Positions 24,272-32,907 are shown, counted from the stretch's first letter. The stretch: DNA of 49,825 nucleotides from Algibacter_G agarivorans (GCF_039543245.1 NZ_BAABJJ010000042.1:1-49825); one strand, 5' to 3'. Notes: generated from the letters alone by a model not told the origin. Numbers and translations are program-made.

Positions 24272-25093
24272 GTGACAACACAAGAGTTAGTAAATCAAAT
24301 CAAACAAAAAAAATCCTTTCTATGCATTGGATTGGATGTCGATTTAAACAAAATCCCAAAACATCTTTTAAAAGAAGAAGATCCAATTTTTGCTTTTAAT
24401 AAAGCTATAATTGATGCTACACACCATCTCTGCGTGGCTTACAAACCTAATACCGCATTTTACGAAGCATATGGTATAAAGGGGTGGAAAGCTCTAGAAA
24501 AAACCATCAAATATTTAAACAAAAACCATCCAGAAATTTTCACCATTGCTGATGCTAAACGTGGAGATATAGGTAACACAAGCACCATGTACGCTACCGC
24601 TTTTTTTGAGGATTTAGCGTTCGATTCTGTTACTGTTGCACCTTATATGGGAAAAGATTCTGTAGAGCCATTTTTATCTTTTGAAGATAAGCATACCATT
24701 ATGTTGGCCTTAACATCTAATCAAGGTGCGTTTGATTTTCAAACAATACTGGTAGACGGAAAAGAACTATACAAACAGGTATTAGAAACTTCAAAATCTT
24801 GGAAAAATTCCAAAAACCTTATGTATGTTGTTGGTGCAACTAAAGCTGAATATTTTGCTGATATCAGAAGCATAATTCCAGATAGTTTTTTATTAGTACC
24901 TGGAGTTGGAGCACAAGGTGGTAATTTACAAGACGTTTGTAAATATGGGATGACGGATGCTGTTGGTCTGCTTATTAATTCTTCAAGAGGTATCATTTAT
25001 GCTTCTAACAAAGAAGATTTTGCTCAAACGGCTGCATTAAAAGCTGAAGAACTTCAACGAGAAATGGCACAAATCTTGAGTGATCAGTCTTAA
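24272..25093 (+). CDS. pyrF: Orotidine 5'-phosphate decarboxylase
   Basis: 273 residues, the longer subfamily of OMP decarboxylase. It converts OMP to UMP, the last step of UMP synthesis. The TIM-barrel signatures are FLCIGLDVDLNKIP (first strand with Asp), VAYKPNTAFYEAYG, and the catalytic DAKRGDIGNTS near residues 94-104 with the Lys/Asp array. VPGVGAQGG and LINSSRGIIYAS form the phosphate-binding end. The start is GTG at 24272; no upstream ATG is in frame close by, and the N-terminus MTTQELVNQIKQKKSFLCIG is typical. It probably shares regulation with prfA upstream. Confidence 0.95.
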   Translation: MTTQELVNQIKQKKSFLCIGLDVDLNKIPKHLLKEEDPIFAFNKAIIDATHHLCVAYKPNTAFYEAYGIKGWKALEKTIKYLNKNHPEIFTIADAKRGDIGNTSTMYATAFFEDLAFDSVTVAPYMGKDSVEPFLSFEDKHTIMLALTSNQGAFDFQTILVDGKELYKQVLETSKSWKNSKNLMYVVGATKAEYFADIRSIIPDSFLLVPGVGAQGGNLQDVCKYGMTDAVGLLINSSRGIIYASNKEDFAQTAALKAEELQREMAQILSDQS

Positions 25094-25249
25094 TTGTGTC
25101 CGAGTAAAACTGGAAACCATAACAGCTACTGTTTAAAGAAATATATAAAAATGAACTACAATAATTTTACCCCAATGCCATTATTGCATTGGTTGATGGG
25201 GAATTCTTTTCTTGGTATGGCTCCAAGCTTACAAAAGCATTCAAATATT

Positions 25250-25396
25250 TTAAGAAGCTTCGTTTAGATCTTCAGAATAATCAATCTTGGTAGTGTCATC
25301 TACAAAGTTTGCAATCCTATTTTCTATTTCTTTTAAGCTAATTAATTTACTTAGGTTGGGTTTTATTTTACCAACTTTACAAAATTGTGTACTCAT
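25250..25396 (-). CDS. Candidate 48-residue small protein
   Basis: ATG at 25396 to TAA at 25250. The product begins MSTQFCKVGKIKPNLSKLIS and ends with an acidic stretch (VDDTTKIDYSEDLNEAS), so it is basic then acidic, with one Cys. No signal peptide or membrane segment. It follows the 65-residue ORF on the same strand after about 77 bp. The start context is plain. The family is not recognised. The rest of the gap 25094-25473 contains only a hairpin, CCAATGC/GCATTGG at 25172-25192, without a T-tail. Confidence 0.4.
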   Translation of the reverse strand: MSTQFCKVGKIKPNLSKLISLKEIENRIANFVDDTTKIDYSEDLNEAS

Positions 25397-25473
25397 GACG
25401 TTCTTTAGTTTATATAAAGTACGGGTAAATACCTCATTTAGATGTTGTTAAAACGTTAAAGAATTATTAAATT

Positions 25474-25671
25474 TTATACAGCGGATTTGTTTTGCTCTCT
25501 ATAAAGATATTTTAATCGATTAAGCTTGTTAAGAAGTTTAATGGCTCTGTATTCAGAAATGTCGCTTAAGGCAGAATCTGTTTGACGAAAATTATAAGCT
25601 TGCTCAACAAGTATTTTGTACTGCTTATTAAGTTGGTCTTGGCGAGTGTTTATTTCGTCAATTCGATTCAT
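25474..25671 (-). CDS. Small helical protein of unknown function
   Basis: 65 residues, rich in Gln, Lys, Arg and Leu, predicted almost wholly helical: MNRIDEINTRQDQLNKQYKI followed by a second helix with YRAIKLLNKLNRLKYLYREQ. This suggests a short two-helix hairpin or coiled coil in the cytosol. No signal peptide. The start ATG at 25671 is preceded by an AT-rich leader. I do not recognise a named family. It may be co-transcribed with the 48-codon ORF that follows. Coding potential is supported by balanced codon use and by the lack of a competing frame. Confidence 0.55.
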   Translation of the reverse strand: MNRIDEINTRQDQLNKQYKILVEQAYNFRQTDSALSDISEYRAIKLLNKLNRLKYLYREQNKSAV

Positions 25672-25823
25672 TTAGTATTTGATTAACAAGTACTTAAAGA
25701 TACATTTTTTTTACAGATAAGCAATAAAAACAGGTGTAATTTATTTGCTATTTAAAACCTGTAATAGTAATCTTATGTTAAATGCTTCGTTGGTTTTATC
25801 AGCCAGATTTGGGTAGATTGTAT

Positions 25824-25849
25824 AAAAAAACCGAATATTTAACATTCGG
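25824..25849 (-). terminator. Terminator of the DUF4197 gene
   Basis: Stem CCGAAT (25831-25836) with ATTCGG (25844-25849). Read on the minus strand it is followed by seven T. It lies 27 bp after the stop at 25876. Confidence 0.8.
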
Positions 25850-25875
25850 CTTTATAAGTTTTAGTTGTTTTATTT

Positions 25876-26583
25876 TTAGTCTTGCAAAGCAAAAACTTTC
25901 CTCAGCAAATCAGTTGTTCTTGATGAAAGTTTTGTACGTATCTCAAGTTCTTCAACAGCAATCATAGTATAAACCCCTTTTAAAGCTTGACCAGTTACAT
26001 AATCGGTTAAATCTGGATTTACATTATTTGTAAAAGGAATGCTATTGTATTTGTTTATTAAATTATTCCATATAGTATCTGCGCCTACTTTACTAAATGA
26101 ATTTTTAATAACAGGATTAAACTTATCATAAAGTGCTGTTTGCGTTTTAGAAGTTAAATACTGTGTTGCAGCATCGTTATTACCAAGTAAAATGTTTTTT
26201 GCATCGTCAAACGTAATACCTTTAACGGCATCAATAAATATAGGTGTTGCTTCTTTTATAGCATCTTCAGCAGCTCTATTTAATACTTTTAAGCCTTCAT
26301 CAGCCAAATTGCTTAAGCCAATATCTCTTAAGGCTTTATCGACTTTTTGAAGCTCTTCTGGTAATAAAATTTTAACCAATTCATTTTTAAAAAAACCATC
26401 GGTTTGAGTAAGCTTGGTTACTTGTTTATCTATACCTAAGTCTAAGGCTTGTCTTAATCCAGAGGCGATTTCTGCATTGCCAAGTGCACCGCCGCCTTGT
26501 GGTAATTGGTTAACAACTTGCTGTAATTCAGCACAGGCCGTTACATTTAATATTAAGAGAATAGCTAAAAAATTACGTATCAT
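25876..26583 (-). CDS. DUF4197 lipoprotein
   Basis: 235 residues. MIRNFLAILLILNVTAC is a lipoprotein signal with Cys17 as the lipidation site. The mature part is helical and matches DUF4197 as I know it: IASGLRQALDLGIDKQV near the start, LRDIGLSNLADEGLKVLNRA, then KGITFDDAKNILLGNNDAAT and TDYVTGQALKGVYTMIAVEE, ending RTTDLLRKVF. Widespread in proteobacteria and Bacteroidota; no biochemical role is known to me. It stands alone with its own terminator, and the signal peptide fixes the ATG at 26583. Confidence 0.85.
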   Translation of the reverse strand: MIRNFLAILLILNVTACAELQQVVNQLPQGGGALGNAEIASGLRQALDLGIDKQVTKLTQTDGFFKNELVKILLPEELQKVDKALRDIGLSNLADEGLKVLNRAAEDAIKEATPIFIDAVKGITFDDAKNILLGNNDAATQYLTSKTQTALYDKFNPVIKNSFSKVGADTIWNNLINKYNSIPFTNNVNPDLTDYVTGQALKGVYTMIAVEELEIRTKLSSRTTDLLRKVFALQD

Positions 26584-26760
26584 GATTTTGGGTTTTATGT
26601 TTATTTAAAGCATTATTATTAAAATCTAGTTTGTGAATAGAATTATTGGTATTGTCTCAAGACTTCAACAACATAAGATATAATCCTCTTTAAGACACAA
26701 AAATAAATATATAGTCACTTTTTATAGAATTAAAAGGAATATATATCATAGCTTACTTTT

Positions 26761-27615
26761 CTAGGAAAAAATAACGGTCTTATTATTAAAAACCATTACT
26801 TTTCTATTAGCGTGCAGTTTAACTGCATTGGCAAGAACAATTTTTTCTAAATCACGGCCTTTGGTTATTAAATCTTCAATGGCATGCGCATGCGTTACAC
26901 GAGTAACATCTTGTTCAATAATTGGGCCTGCATCTAACTCTTCTGTAACATAATGACTAGTAGCTCCAATAATTTTTACACCTCGTTTATAGGCAGAATG
27001 ATAAGGCTTTGCACCGACAAAGGCAGGTAGAAAAGAGTGATGGATATTGATTATCTTATTAGTATATTTATCAATTAATTTTCCTGAAACAATTTGCATA
27101 TAACGTGCTAAAACTATAAAATCGATTTTGTGTTTTTCTAATAATTCCAGTTGTTTGTTTTCTGCTTCTTCTTTCGTGTCTTTAGTAACTGGAACATGAT
27201 AAAAAGGAATTTTGAAATTATCTGCAATCGATTTTAAATCAAGATGGTTACTAATTATAAAAGGAATTTCTAAGTTAAGCTCTCCAGAATTATAACGTCC
27301 TAATAAATCATATAGGCAATGGTCATATTTAGAAATAAACAATGCCATTTTTGGTTTTTTATCAGAAGAATAAATGCGCCATTTCATTTGAAATTTTTCA
27401 GCCAAATCACTTTTAAAAGAATTCTTGAAGTTATCGGTAGAAAAAGATTCAGAAATAAATTCACTTTCTAAACGCATAAAAAAGATATCCTGTTCCCTGT
27501 CAACATGCTGGTCTATATAAACTATATTTCCGCCTTCTTGAGCAATAAAATTAGTTACGGATGCTATAATTTTAGAACGATCTTTACAATGTATTAAAAT
27601 GGTGATTTTATTCAT
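26761..27615 (-). CDS. purU: Formyltetrahydrofolate deformylase
   Basis: 284 residues. It hydrolyses 10-formyl-THF to THF and formate, balancing one-carbon pools. An N-terminal ACT-like domain (1-85, TILIHCKDRSKIIASVTNFI) is followed by a formyltransferase-fold domain. The catalytic triad regions are visible: ISNHLDLK (Asn), NIHHSFLPAFVGAKPYHSAY (His) and EELDAGPIIEQDV (Asp). The ACT domain and HHSFLPAF separate PurU from PurN. The ATG at 27615 is divergent from the fused mutase gene with 144 bp between them. The extreme C-terminus VFNNKTVIFS is normal for the family. Confidence 0.93.
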   Translation of the reverse strand: MNKITILIHCKDRSKIIASVTNFIAQEGGNIVYIDQHVDREQDIFFMRLESEFISESFSTDNFKNSFKSDLAEKFQMKWRIYSSDKKPKMALFISKYDHCLYDLLGRYNSGELNLEIPFIISNHLDLKSIADNFKIPFYHVPVTKDTKEEAENKQLELLEKHKIDFIVLARYMQIVSGKLIDKYTNKIINIHHSFLPAFVGAKPYHSAYKRGVKIIGATSHYVTEELDAGPIIEQDVTRVTHAHAIEDLITKGRDLEKIVLANAVKLHANRKVMVFNNKTVIFS

Positions 27616-27759
27616 GAAATTTTATTCTTTAGATGCTAAAATTAGTTTAAAAAAACATAAGATATAATATGTATTATAATTTTAGATAATTTTACGTAAT
27701 CCATTTATTTTTTTGAATATTTCGTAAATTGCGATACTAAAATCCAAGAATCTTTACGA

Positions 27760-30700
27760 ATGAACCAAGAAATACCTTATAAGCCAAAACATAAAGTACG
27801 CATAGTTACAGCGGCCTCACTTTTTGATGGACATGATGCATCTATAAATATTATGCGACGTATTATTCAAGCTACAGGTGTAGAAGTAATCCATTTAGGG
27901 CATGATAGAAGTGTTGAAGAGGTTGTAAATACAGCGATTCAAGAAGATGTTAATGCTATTTGTTTGACCTCATATCAAGGTGGGCACAACGAATATTTTA
28001 AATATATGTATGACCTTTTAAAAGAAAAGGGAGCAGAGCATATTAAGATTTTTGGCGGTGGCGGTGGCGTTATTTTGCCTTCGGAAATAAAAGAATTGAT
28101 GGATTATGGTATTTCACGTATTTATTCTCCAGATGATGGTCGTGAAATGGGATTGCAAGGGATGGTTAACGATTTGGTGAAAAAGGCCGAAGCCCCTCTT
28201 AATCTCCCCAAAGGGGAGAAACTACAAACTGGAAAAGTTTGTAATGAAGATGACTCTTGGTTGTTAGAGATGGGAAAAGAAAAGGTTATAGAAAGCTTAA
28301 AAATTAAAGACGTAAAAACCATTGCGCGTTTAATTTCCCTTGCTGAAAATAATCACGAAGCTTTCGAAAGTCTTTTTACTCAGCAGAGTAAGAGTTCCTC
28401 CCCTTTGGGGAGGCTAGGTGGGGCTCCGGTTTTAGGAATTACAGGAACAGGAGGTGCAGGGAAATCGTCTTTAGTTGATGAATTAGTTAGACGATTTTTA
28501 ATTGATTTTCCTGAAAAAACAGTTGGGATTATTTCGGTTGATCCTTCTAAACGAAAAACAGGTGGCGCTTTATTAGGAGATAGAATTAGAATGAATGCTA
28601 TTAATTCTCCTAGAGTTTATATGCGCAGTTTAGCAACACGACAATCTAATTTAGCATTGTCTAAATATGTAAATGAAGCCGTTGAAGTTTTAAAAGCTGC
28701 GGAATTTGACTTAATTATTTTGGAAACTTCAGGGATTGGTCAATCTGATACAGAAATTATTGAACATTCTGATGTGTCTTTATATGTCATGACACCCGAA
28801 TTTGGAGCTGCCACACAATTGGAAAAAATCGATATGCTAGATTTTGCTGATTTGGTGGCTATTAATAAATTCGACAAACGGGGTGCTCTTGATGCTTTAC
28901 GCGATGTAAAAAAACAATACATGCGTAACAATAATCTTTGGGATATTCCTCAAGATGAATTACCCGTTTATGGAACGATTGCGTCTCAGTTTAACGACCC
29001 TGGAATGAATACGCTTTATAAAGCGGTTATAGATATGTTAGTTGAAAAAGCAGAAGCGGATTTAAAATCTACGTTCATCATTTCAAATGAAATGAGCGAG
29101 AAAATTTTCGTGATTCCGCCTTCAAGAACTCGGTATTTATCAGAAATAGCAGAAAGTAATCGCGCGTACGATAAAAAAGCTATTCAGCAAGTCGAGGTTG
29201 CCCAAAAGCTTTATGGTATATTTAAAACATTAGAATCTGTTGTTGGTTATTCACCAGAATTAGATAAATCAGGAATTGACTCTGAATCTGTAAATTCTTC
29301 AAATAATAAGGATTTTGTTAAGCTTCTTATTGCAGAATTCGACCGAGTAAAACTAAATTTAGATCCGCATAATTGGGAAATAATAACGGGTTGGGACGAG
29401 AAAGTTAATAAGTACAAAAGCCCAATTTATGCTTTCAAGGTAAGAGATAAAGAAATTAAATTAGAAACCCAAACCGAATCATTATCACATACAAAAATAC
29501 CTAAAGTAGCTTTGCCAAAATATCAAGCATGGGGGGATGTTTTAGGATGGTGCTTACAAGAAAATGTTCCAGGAGAATTTCCATATACATCTGGATTATA
29601 TCCTTTTAAAAGAACAGGAGAAGATCCAGCAAGAATGTTTGCAGGTGAAGGTGGGCCAGAGCGTACCAATAGACGTTTTCATTATGTAAGTGCAGGTTTA
29701 CCTGCTAAACGTTTATCTACAGCTTTTGATAGTGTGACGCTATATGGTAACGACCCAGATTATCGTCCAGATATTTACGGGAAAATAGGTAATGCAGGCG
29801 TTTCTATTTGCTGTTTAGATGATGCTAAAAAACTATATTCTGGTTTTAATTTAGCAGATGTTATGACCTCGGTGAGTATGACCATTAATGGACCAGCACC
29901 CATGTTGTTAGGCTTTTTTATGAACGCAGCCATTGATCAACAATGCGAAATTTATATCAAAGAAAATGGCTTAGAAAAAAAAGTTGAATCGAAAATAGCT
30001 AAGATTTATAAAGACAAAGAACGACCAAAATATAATGGTAAACTACCCGAAGGAAATAATGGTTTAGGCTTAATGCTTTTGGGAGTAACAGGAAATCAGG
30101 TGTTGCCTGAAGCTATTTATCAAGATATTAAAACTAAAACCATTGCTCAAGTTCGGGGTACCGTTCAAGCCGATATTTTAAAAGAAGATCAAGCACAAAA
30201 CACCTGTATTTTTTCTACAGAATTTGCCTTGCGCCTTATGGGTGATGTTCAAGAATATTTCATAGAAAATAATGTGCGTAACTTCTATTCGGTTTCTATT
30301 TCTGGGTATCATATAGCAGAAGCCGGTGCTAATCCAATCACTCAGCTAGCTTTAACGCTATCTAATGGATTTACTTACGTGGAATATTATTTAAGTCGAG
30401 GTATGGATATTAATAAGTTTGGTCCAAACTTGTCGTTTTTCTTCTCAAATGGTGTTGATCCAGAATATGCTGTAATTGGTCGTGTTGCTCGTAAAATATG
30501 GGCAAAAGCCATGAAGCATAAGTATGGTGCTAACCCAAGAGCACAAATGTTGAAGTATCATATTCAAACCTCTGGACGCAGTTTACATGCCCAAGAAATT
30601 GATTTTAATGATATTAGAACTACGCTTCAAGCGCTTTATGCTATTTACGATAACTGTAACTCCTTACATACCAATGCGTATGATGAAGCAATAACAACAC

Positions 30701-31248
30701 CAACAGAAGAATCTGTACGTCGTGCTATGGCTATACAATTAATCATTAATAAAGAATTGGGATTAGCTAAAAATGAAAATCCTATACAAGGTTCTTTTAT
30801 TATTGAAGAATTAACCGATTTGGTAGAAGATGCAGTGCTGTTAGAATTTGATAGAATTACCGAACGCGGCGGCGTTTTAGGAGCCATGGAAACCATGTAT
30901 CAAAGATCTAAAATTCAAGAAGAAAGTTTGTATTACGAGACATTGAAGCATAACGGTAAATTTCCTATTATTGGTGTGAATACGTTTTTAAGCAGTAAAG
31001 GGTCTCCAACGGTATTACCTGCAGAAGTTATTCGGGCTACTGGGGAAGAAAAACAATTTCAAATTAAAACTTTAGAAAACCTTCATAAAATAAATGATAC
31101 GGAAGCATTATTGAAAGAACTTCAACATAAAGCCATAAATAATGAGAATATTTTTGAAGCTTTAATGGAAGCCTGTAAGGTGTGTTCTTTAGGTGAAATT
31201 ACAAAGGCGCTATTTGAAGTAGGAGGGCAGTATAGAAGAAATATGTAA
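27760..31248 (+). CDS. icmF: Fused B12-dependent acyl-CoA mutase with GTPase chaperone (IcmF type)
   Basis: 1162 residues. The N-terminal cobalamin-binding domain (about 12-140) has LFDGHDASINIM with the Co-ligating His, SYQGGH and FGGGGGVI. The central MeaB-like G domain (about 224-450) has the Walker A motif GITGTGGAGKSS (near 227-238), DPSKRKTGGALLGDRIRM, ETSGIGQSDTE and NKFDKRG (near 368-374). The mutase TIM barrel (about 510-1162) has YPFKRTGEDPARMFAGEGGP and SISGYHIAEAGANP. IcmF enzymes interconvert isobutyryl- and butyryl-CoA or related acyl-CoAs, and the GTPase loads and protects B12. Methylmalonyl-CoA specificity cannot be excluded by eye. Unusual: the linker between the B12 and G domains carries two inverted copies of a palindromic repeat, in frame at residues 145-155 and 212-222. 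Confidence 0.92.
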   Translation: MNQEIPYKPKHKVRIVTAASLFDGHDASINIMRRIIQATGVEVIHLGHDRSVEEVVNTAIQEDVNAICLTSYQGGHNEYFKYMYDLLKEKGAEHIKIFGGGGGVILPSEIKELMDYGISRIYSPDDGREMGLQGMVNDLVKKAEAPLNLPKGEKLQTGKVCNEDDSWLLEMGKEKVIESLKIKDVKTIARLISLAENNHEAFESLFTQQSKSSSPLGRLGGAPVLGITGTGGAGKSSLVDELVRRFLIDFPEKTVGIISVDPSKRKTGGALLGDRIRMNAINSPRVYMRSLATRQSNLALSKYVNEAVEVLKAAEFDLIILETSGIGQSDTEIIEHSDVSLYVMTPEFGAATQLEKIDMLDFADLVAINKFDKRGALDALRDVKKQYMRNNNLWDIPQDELPVYGTIASQFNDPGMNTLYKAVIDMLVEKAEADLKSTFIISNEMSEKIFVIPPSRTRYLSEIAESNRAYDKKAIQQVEVAQKLYGIFKTLESVVGYSPELDKSGIDSESVNSSNNKDFVKLLIAEFDRVKLNLDPHNWEIITGWDEKVNKYKSPIYAFKVRDKEIKLETQTESLSHTKIPKVALPKYQAWGDVLGWCLQENVPGEFPYTSGLYPFKRTGEDPARMFAGEGGPERTNRRFHYVSAGLPAKRLSTAFDSVTLYGNDPDYRPDIYGKIGNAGVSICCLDDAKKLYSGFNLADVMTSVSMTINGPAPMLLGFFMNAAIDQQCEIYIKENGLEKKVESKIAKIYKDKERPKYNGKLPEGNNGLGLMLLGVTGNQVLPEAIYQDIKTKTIAQVRGTVQADILKEDQAQNTCIFSTEFALRLMGDVQEYFIENNVRNFYSVSISGYHIAEAGANPITQLALTLSNGFTYVEYYLSRGMDINKFGPNLSFFFSNGVDPEYAVIGRVARKIWAKAMKHKYGANPRAQMLKYHIQTSGRSLHAQEIDFNDIRTTLQALYAIYDNCNSLHTNAYDEAITTPTEESVRRAMAIQLIINKELGLAKNENPIQGSFIIEELTDLVEDAVLLEFDRITERGGVLGAMETMYQRSKIQEESLYYETLKHNGKFPIIGVNTFLSSKGSPTVLPAEVIRATGEEKQFQIKTLENLHKINDTEALLKELQHKAINNENIFEALMEACKVCSLGEITKALFEVGGQYRRNM
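28191..28223 (-). repeat. 33-bp palindromic repeat inside the mutase gene, copy 1 (inverted)
   Basis: Perfect inner stem TCTCCCC/GGGGAGA (28203-28209 and 28213-28219). Its reverse complement matches copy 2 at 28 of 33 positions. It is translated in frame as part of APLNLPKGEKL at residues 145-155. The CTCCCCTTTGGGGAG core with a flanking GGGGCT is a repeat I know from flavobacterial intergenic regions. Confidence 0.85.
28393..28425 (+). repeat. 33-bp palindromic repeat inside the mutase gene, copy 2
   Basis: Perfect inner stem CCTCCCC/GGGGAGG (28397-28403 and 28407-28413, loop TTT), then CTAGGTGGGGCT. It encodes exactly eleven codons, SSSPLGRLGGA, residues 212-222, immediately before the first strand of the G domain. 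Confidence 0.87.
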
Positions 31249-31252
31249 GCAG

Positions 31253-31448
31253 AGAACCACTTTTTGTTTTTACAAAAAGTGTGTGAATCGCTTATCCCGA
31301 GCTTAGACTCGGGATCTTTAAATGAAAGTAAAACGTATTAAGAACCACTTTTTGTTTTTACAAAAAGTGTGTGAATCGCTTATCCCGAGCTTAGAATCGG
31401 GATCTTTAAATGAAAGTAAAACGTATTAAGAACCACTGTTTGTTTTTA
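31253..31448. repeat. Tandem 88-bp repeat with two hairpins per unit
   Basis: Unit 1 is 31253-31340 and unit 2 is 31341-31428, differing at one base. A third unit breaks off after about 20 bp (31429-31448). Each unit holds hairpin 1, CACTTTTTG/CAAAAAGTG, and hairpin 2, ATCCCGAG/CTCGGGAT, with the single change weakening hairpin 2 of unit 2. It lies directly after the mutase stop, in the gap before the lipoprotein gene. Confidence 0.9.
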
Positions 31449-31517
31449 TTTTAAATCAACGCAACGCAACCATTTTTTGTATTCACCATCTAGTAATAAA
31501 TATTAAAACCTACAAAA

Positions 31518-31937
31518 ATGAAAAATTCCATCTTAATTCTGTTAGCCTTACTTTTAATCAATTGTACGTCTGATGACGCTAAGCCAAAAAATGATAATCC
31601 TGAATTATTAGGTAAATGGAGGGTCATAGAGCAATTAGCAGACCCAGGAGATGGTAGTGGTACTTTTCAGCCTATAAACAGTAACAGAACAGTAGAGTTT
31701 TTTAGTAATGGAACGGTTACCGCTAGTGGTACATTATGTTTTATGGGTACAGAAAACAACTCTGGTTCTGGAACTTTTGTACTTGATTCTGAAAGTGGAT
31801 TAAATGGGGGAGAAATTACGCCAAATGATTGTAATTCCGATTTTTATAGAATCAGTTTTGAAATAGAATCTTCAAATTTAATATTGTGGTATCCTTGTAT
31901 TGAAGGTTGTGGTGAAAAGTTTGTGAAAATTTTATAA
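31518..31937 (+). CDS. Lipocalin-like small lipoprotein
   Basis: 139 residues. MKNSILILLALLLINC is a lipoprotein signal with lipidation at Cys16. The mature chain opens NPELLGKWRVIEQLADPGDG, the G-x-W start common to lipocalin-like proteins. It continues with beta strands (NRTVEFFSNGTVTASG, GTFVLDSESG, YRISFEIESSNLILWY) and four Cys that may form disulfides (TLCFMG, NDCNSD, PCIEGCGEKF). The ligand is unknown. It converges on the minus-strand gene at 31943 with only a 5-bp gap. The start ATG is fixed by the signal. Confidence 0.72.
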   Translation: MKNSILILLALLLINCTSDDAKPKNDNPELLGKWRVIEQLADPGDGSGTFQPINSNRTVEFFSNGTVTASGTLCFMGTENNSGSGTFVLDSESGLNGGEITPNDCNSDFYRISFEIESSNLILWYPCIEGCGEKFVKIL

Positions 31938-31942
31938 GAACT

Positions 31943-32338
31943 TTACAAAGTTAACATCCAAGATCTCTGGAGTTTTCTAAACTTTTTTAATTCACTACGT
32001 AAAACAGGCAAGAAATCTTTTCCGTTACTGTTAGAACGTTCCAATCTATATGAGTTTTTGTACAACTTATTTGTAAGTCGTTTAAGTGAATCAATATGTT
32101 TGTGCTTTCTATCAGAATAACGTTCTAGTTCTGCATTTACAATTTCAGGAACTAAAGATACAGATTGTTGCACAATATCACCTGAAAAATAGATGTTGTT
32201 GTCTTCAGAACCATCTAATTTTAAGTTAGATAGGTCGTGGTTTAGGTACGTAGAGATGTTTTGAGATAAAGCGAAAATCTCTAAGGCTTTTTGATAAACC
32301 GGTAATTCCGATAGGTTTGATGGGGTATTCGATAGCAT
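31943..32338 (-). CDS. Helical four-helix-bundle-like protein
   Basis: 131 residues, almost entirely helical by composition. The opening SELPVYQKALEIFALSQNI resembles the first helix of the S23/IVP four-helix-bundle family, and SGDIVQQSVSLVPEIVNAEL and KHKHIDSLKRLTNKLYKNSY could be later helices. The basic C-terminus is ELKKFRKLQRSWMLTL. The match to a named family is weak, so function is open. No signal peptide. It is divergent from the Lrp-type regulator at 32462 with 123 bp between them, so the regulator could control it. Confidence 0.6.
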   Translation of the reverse strand: MLSNTPSNLSELPVYQKALEIFALSQNISTYLNHDLSNLKLDGSEDNNIYFSGDIVQQSVSLVPEIVNAELERYSDRKHKHIDSLKRLTNKLYKNSYRLERSNSNGKDFLPVLRSELKKFRKLQRSWMLTL

Positions 32339-32415
32339 AATTTTTTTCTCTAAGCAATTTCATCAAAATTAGTCACAAGAAATTATATTCAACTTTAGAT
32401 TTTAAAGTAATATTG

Positions 32416-32423
32416 TATATTTG
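32416..32423 (+). promoter_or_regulatory. -7 box of the Lrp-family gene
   Basis: TATATTTG, an exact TAnnTTTG match, lies 38 bp upstream of the ATG at 32462. Confidence 0.55.
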
Positions 32424-32461
32424 CTTTAGATTTTAATTTTTTATAGTTAATTTTCTTTTAA

Positions 32462-32905
32462 ATGGATATAGATGCTCTTAATGTTAAGATTTTAAAGTGT
32501 TTACAGCAAAATGCAAGACTTTCTAATGCCGAAATTGGAAGACAAGTTGGTATAAGTTCTCCTGCGGTTTCAGAACGTATTAAAAAGATGGAAGACATGG
32601 GGGTTATTGAAGGCTATAAAACCATCGTATCTCCATTTGAAATAGGTTATCAGCTAAAAGCAATTATTACATTGCGGGCCTTTATGGGGAAATTGAAACC
32701 TTTTTTGGATAAAGTAAAAACCTATGATGAAGTGATTAATTGTTACCGAATTACTGGTGATGAAAATATTGTTATGGAAGTGGTTTTAAAAAATCAAAAA
32801 CATCTTGAAGCTTTTATAGATCAGCTTATTAGTTATGGTGAATCAAAAACACAAATTGTTTTGTCTCGTGTTGTTAAGCAAAAGGAAGTGATACCTATAA
32901 AATAG
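32462..32905 (+). CDS. Lrp/AsnC family transcriptional regulator
   Basis: 147 residues. The N-terminal winged helix (1-60: MDIDALNVKILKCLQQNARL, then NAEIGRQVGISSPAVSERIKKME) is the AsnC HTH. The C-terminal RAM effector domain (65-147) contains YDEVINCYRITGDENIVMEV, the ligand-facing segment. Members sense amino acids and often regulate themselves. The target here is unknown; the divergent helical protein at 31943 and the downstream VOC/MFS genes are candidates by position only. The stop is 2 bp from the converging VOC gene stop at 32908. Confidence 0.93.
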   Translation: MDIDALNVKILKCLQQNARLSNAEIGRQVGISSPAVSERIKKMEDMGVIEGYKTIVSPFEIGYQLKAIITLRAFMGKLKPFLDKVKTYDEVINCYRITGDENIVMEVVLKNQKHLEAFIDQLISYGESKTQIVLSRVVKQKEVIPIK

Positions 32906-32907
32906 GT

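Noticed and set aside
25172..25192. CCAATGC/GCATTGG hairpin as a terminator
   Set aside because: No T-run follows on either strand and it is not at a gene end.
25151..25267. 38-codon plus-strand ORF (MNYNNFTPMPLLHW...)
   Set aside because: It overlaps the minus-strand 48-codon ORF, spans a hairpin and shows no family resemblance; kept out as likely chance.
25782..25967. 61-codon plus-strand ORF
   Set aside because: It crosses the DUF4197 terminator and overlaps the end of that gene antisense.
31253..31448. CRISPR-like array
   Set aside because: Only two full units, directly abutting and without spacers, so this is a simple tandem duplication.
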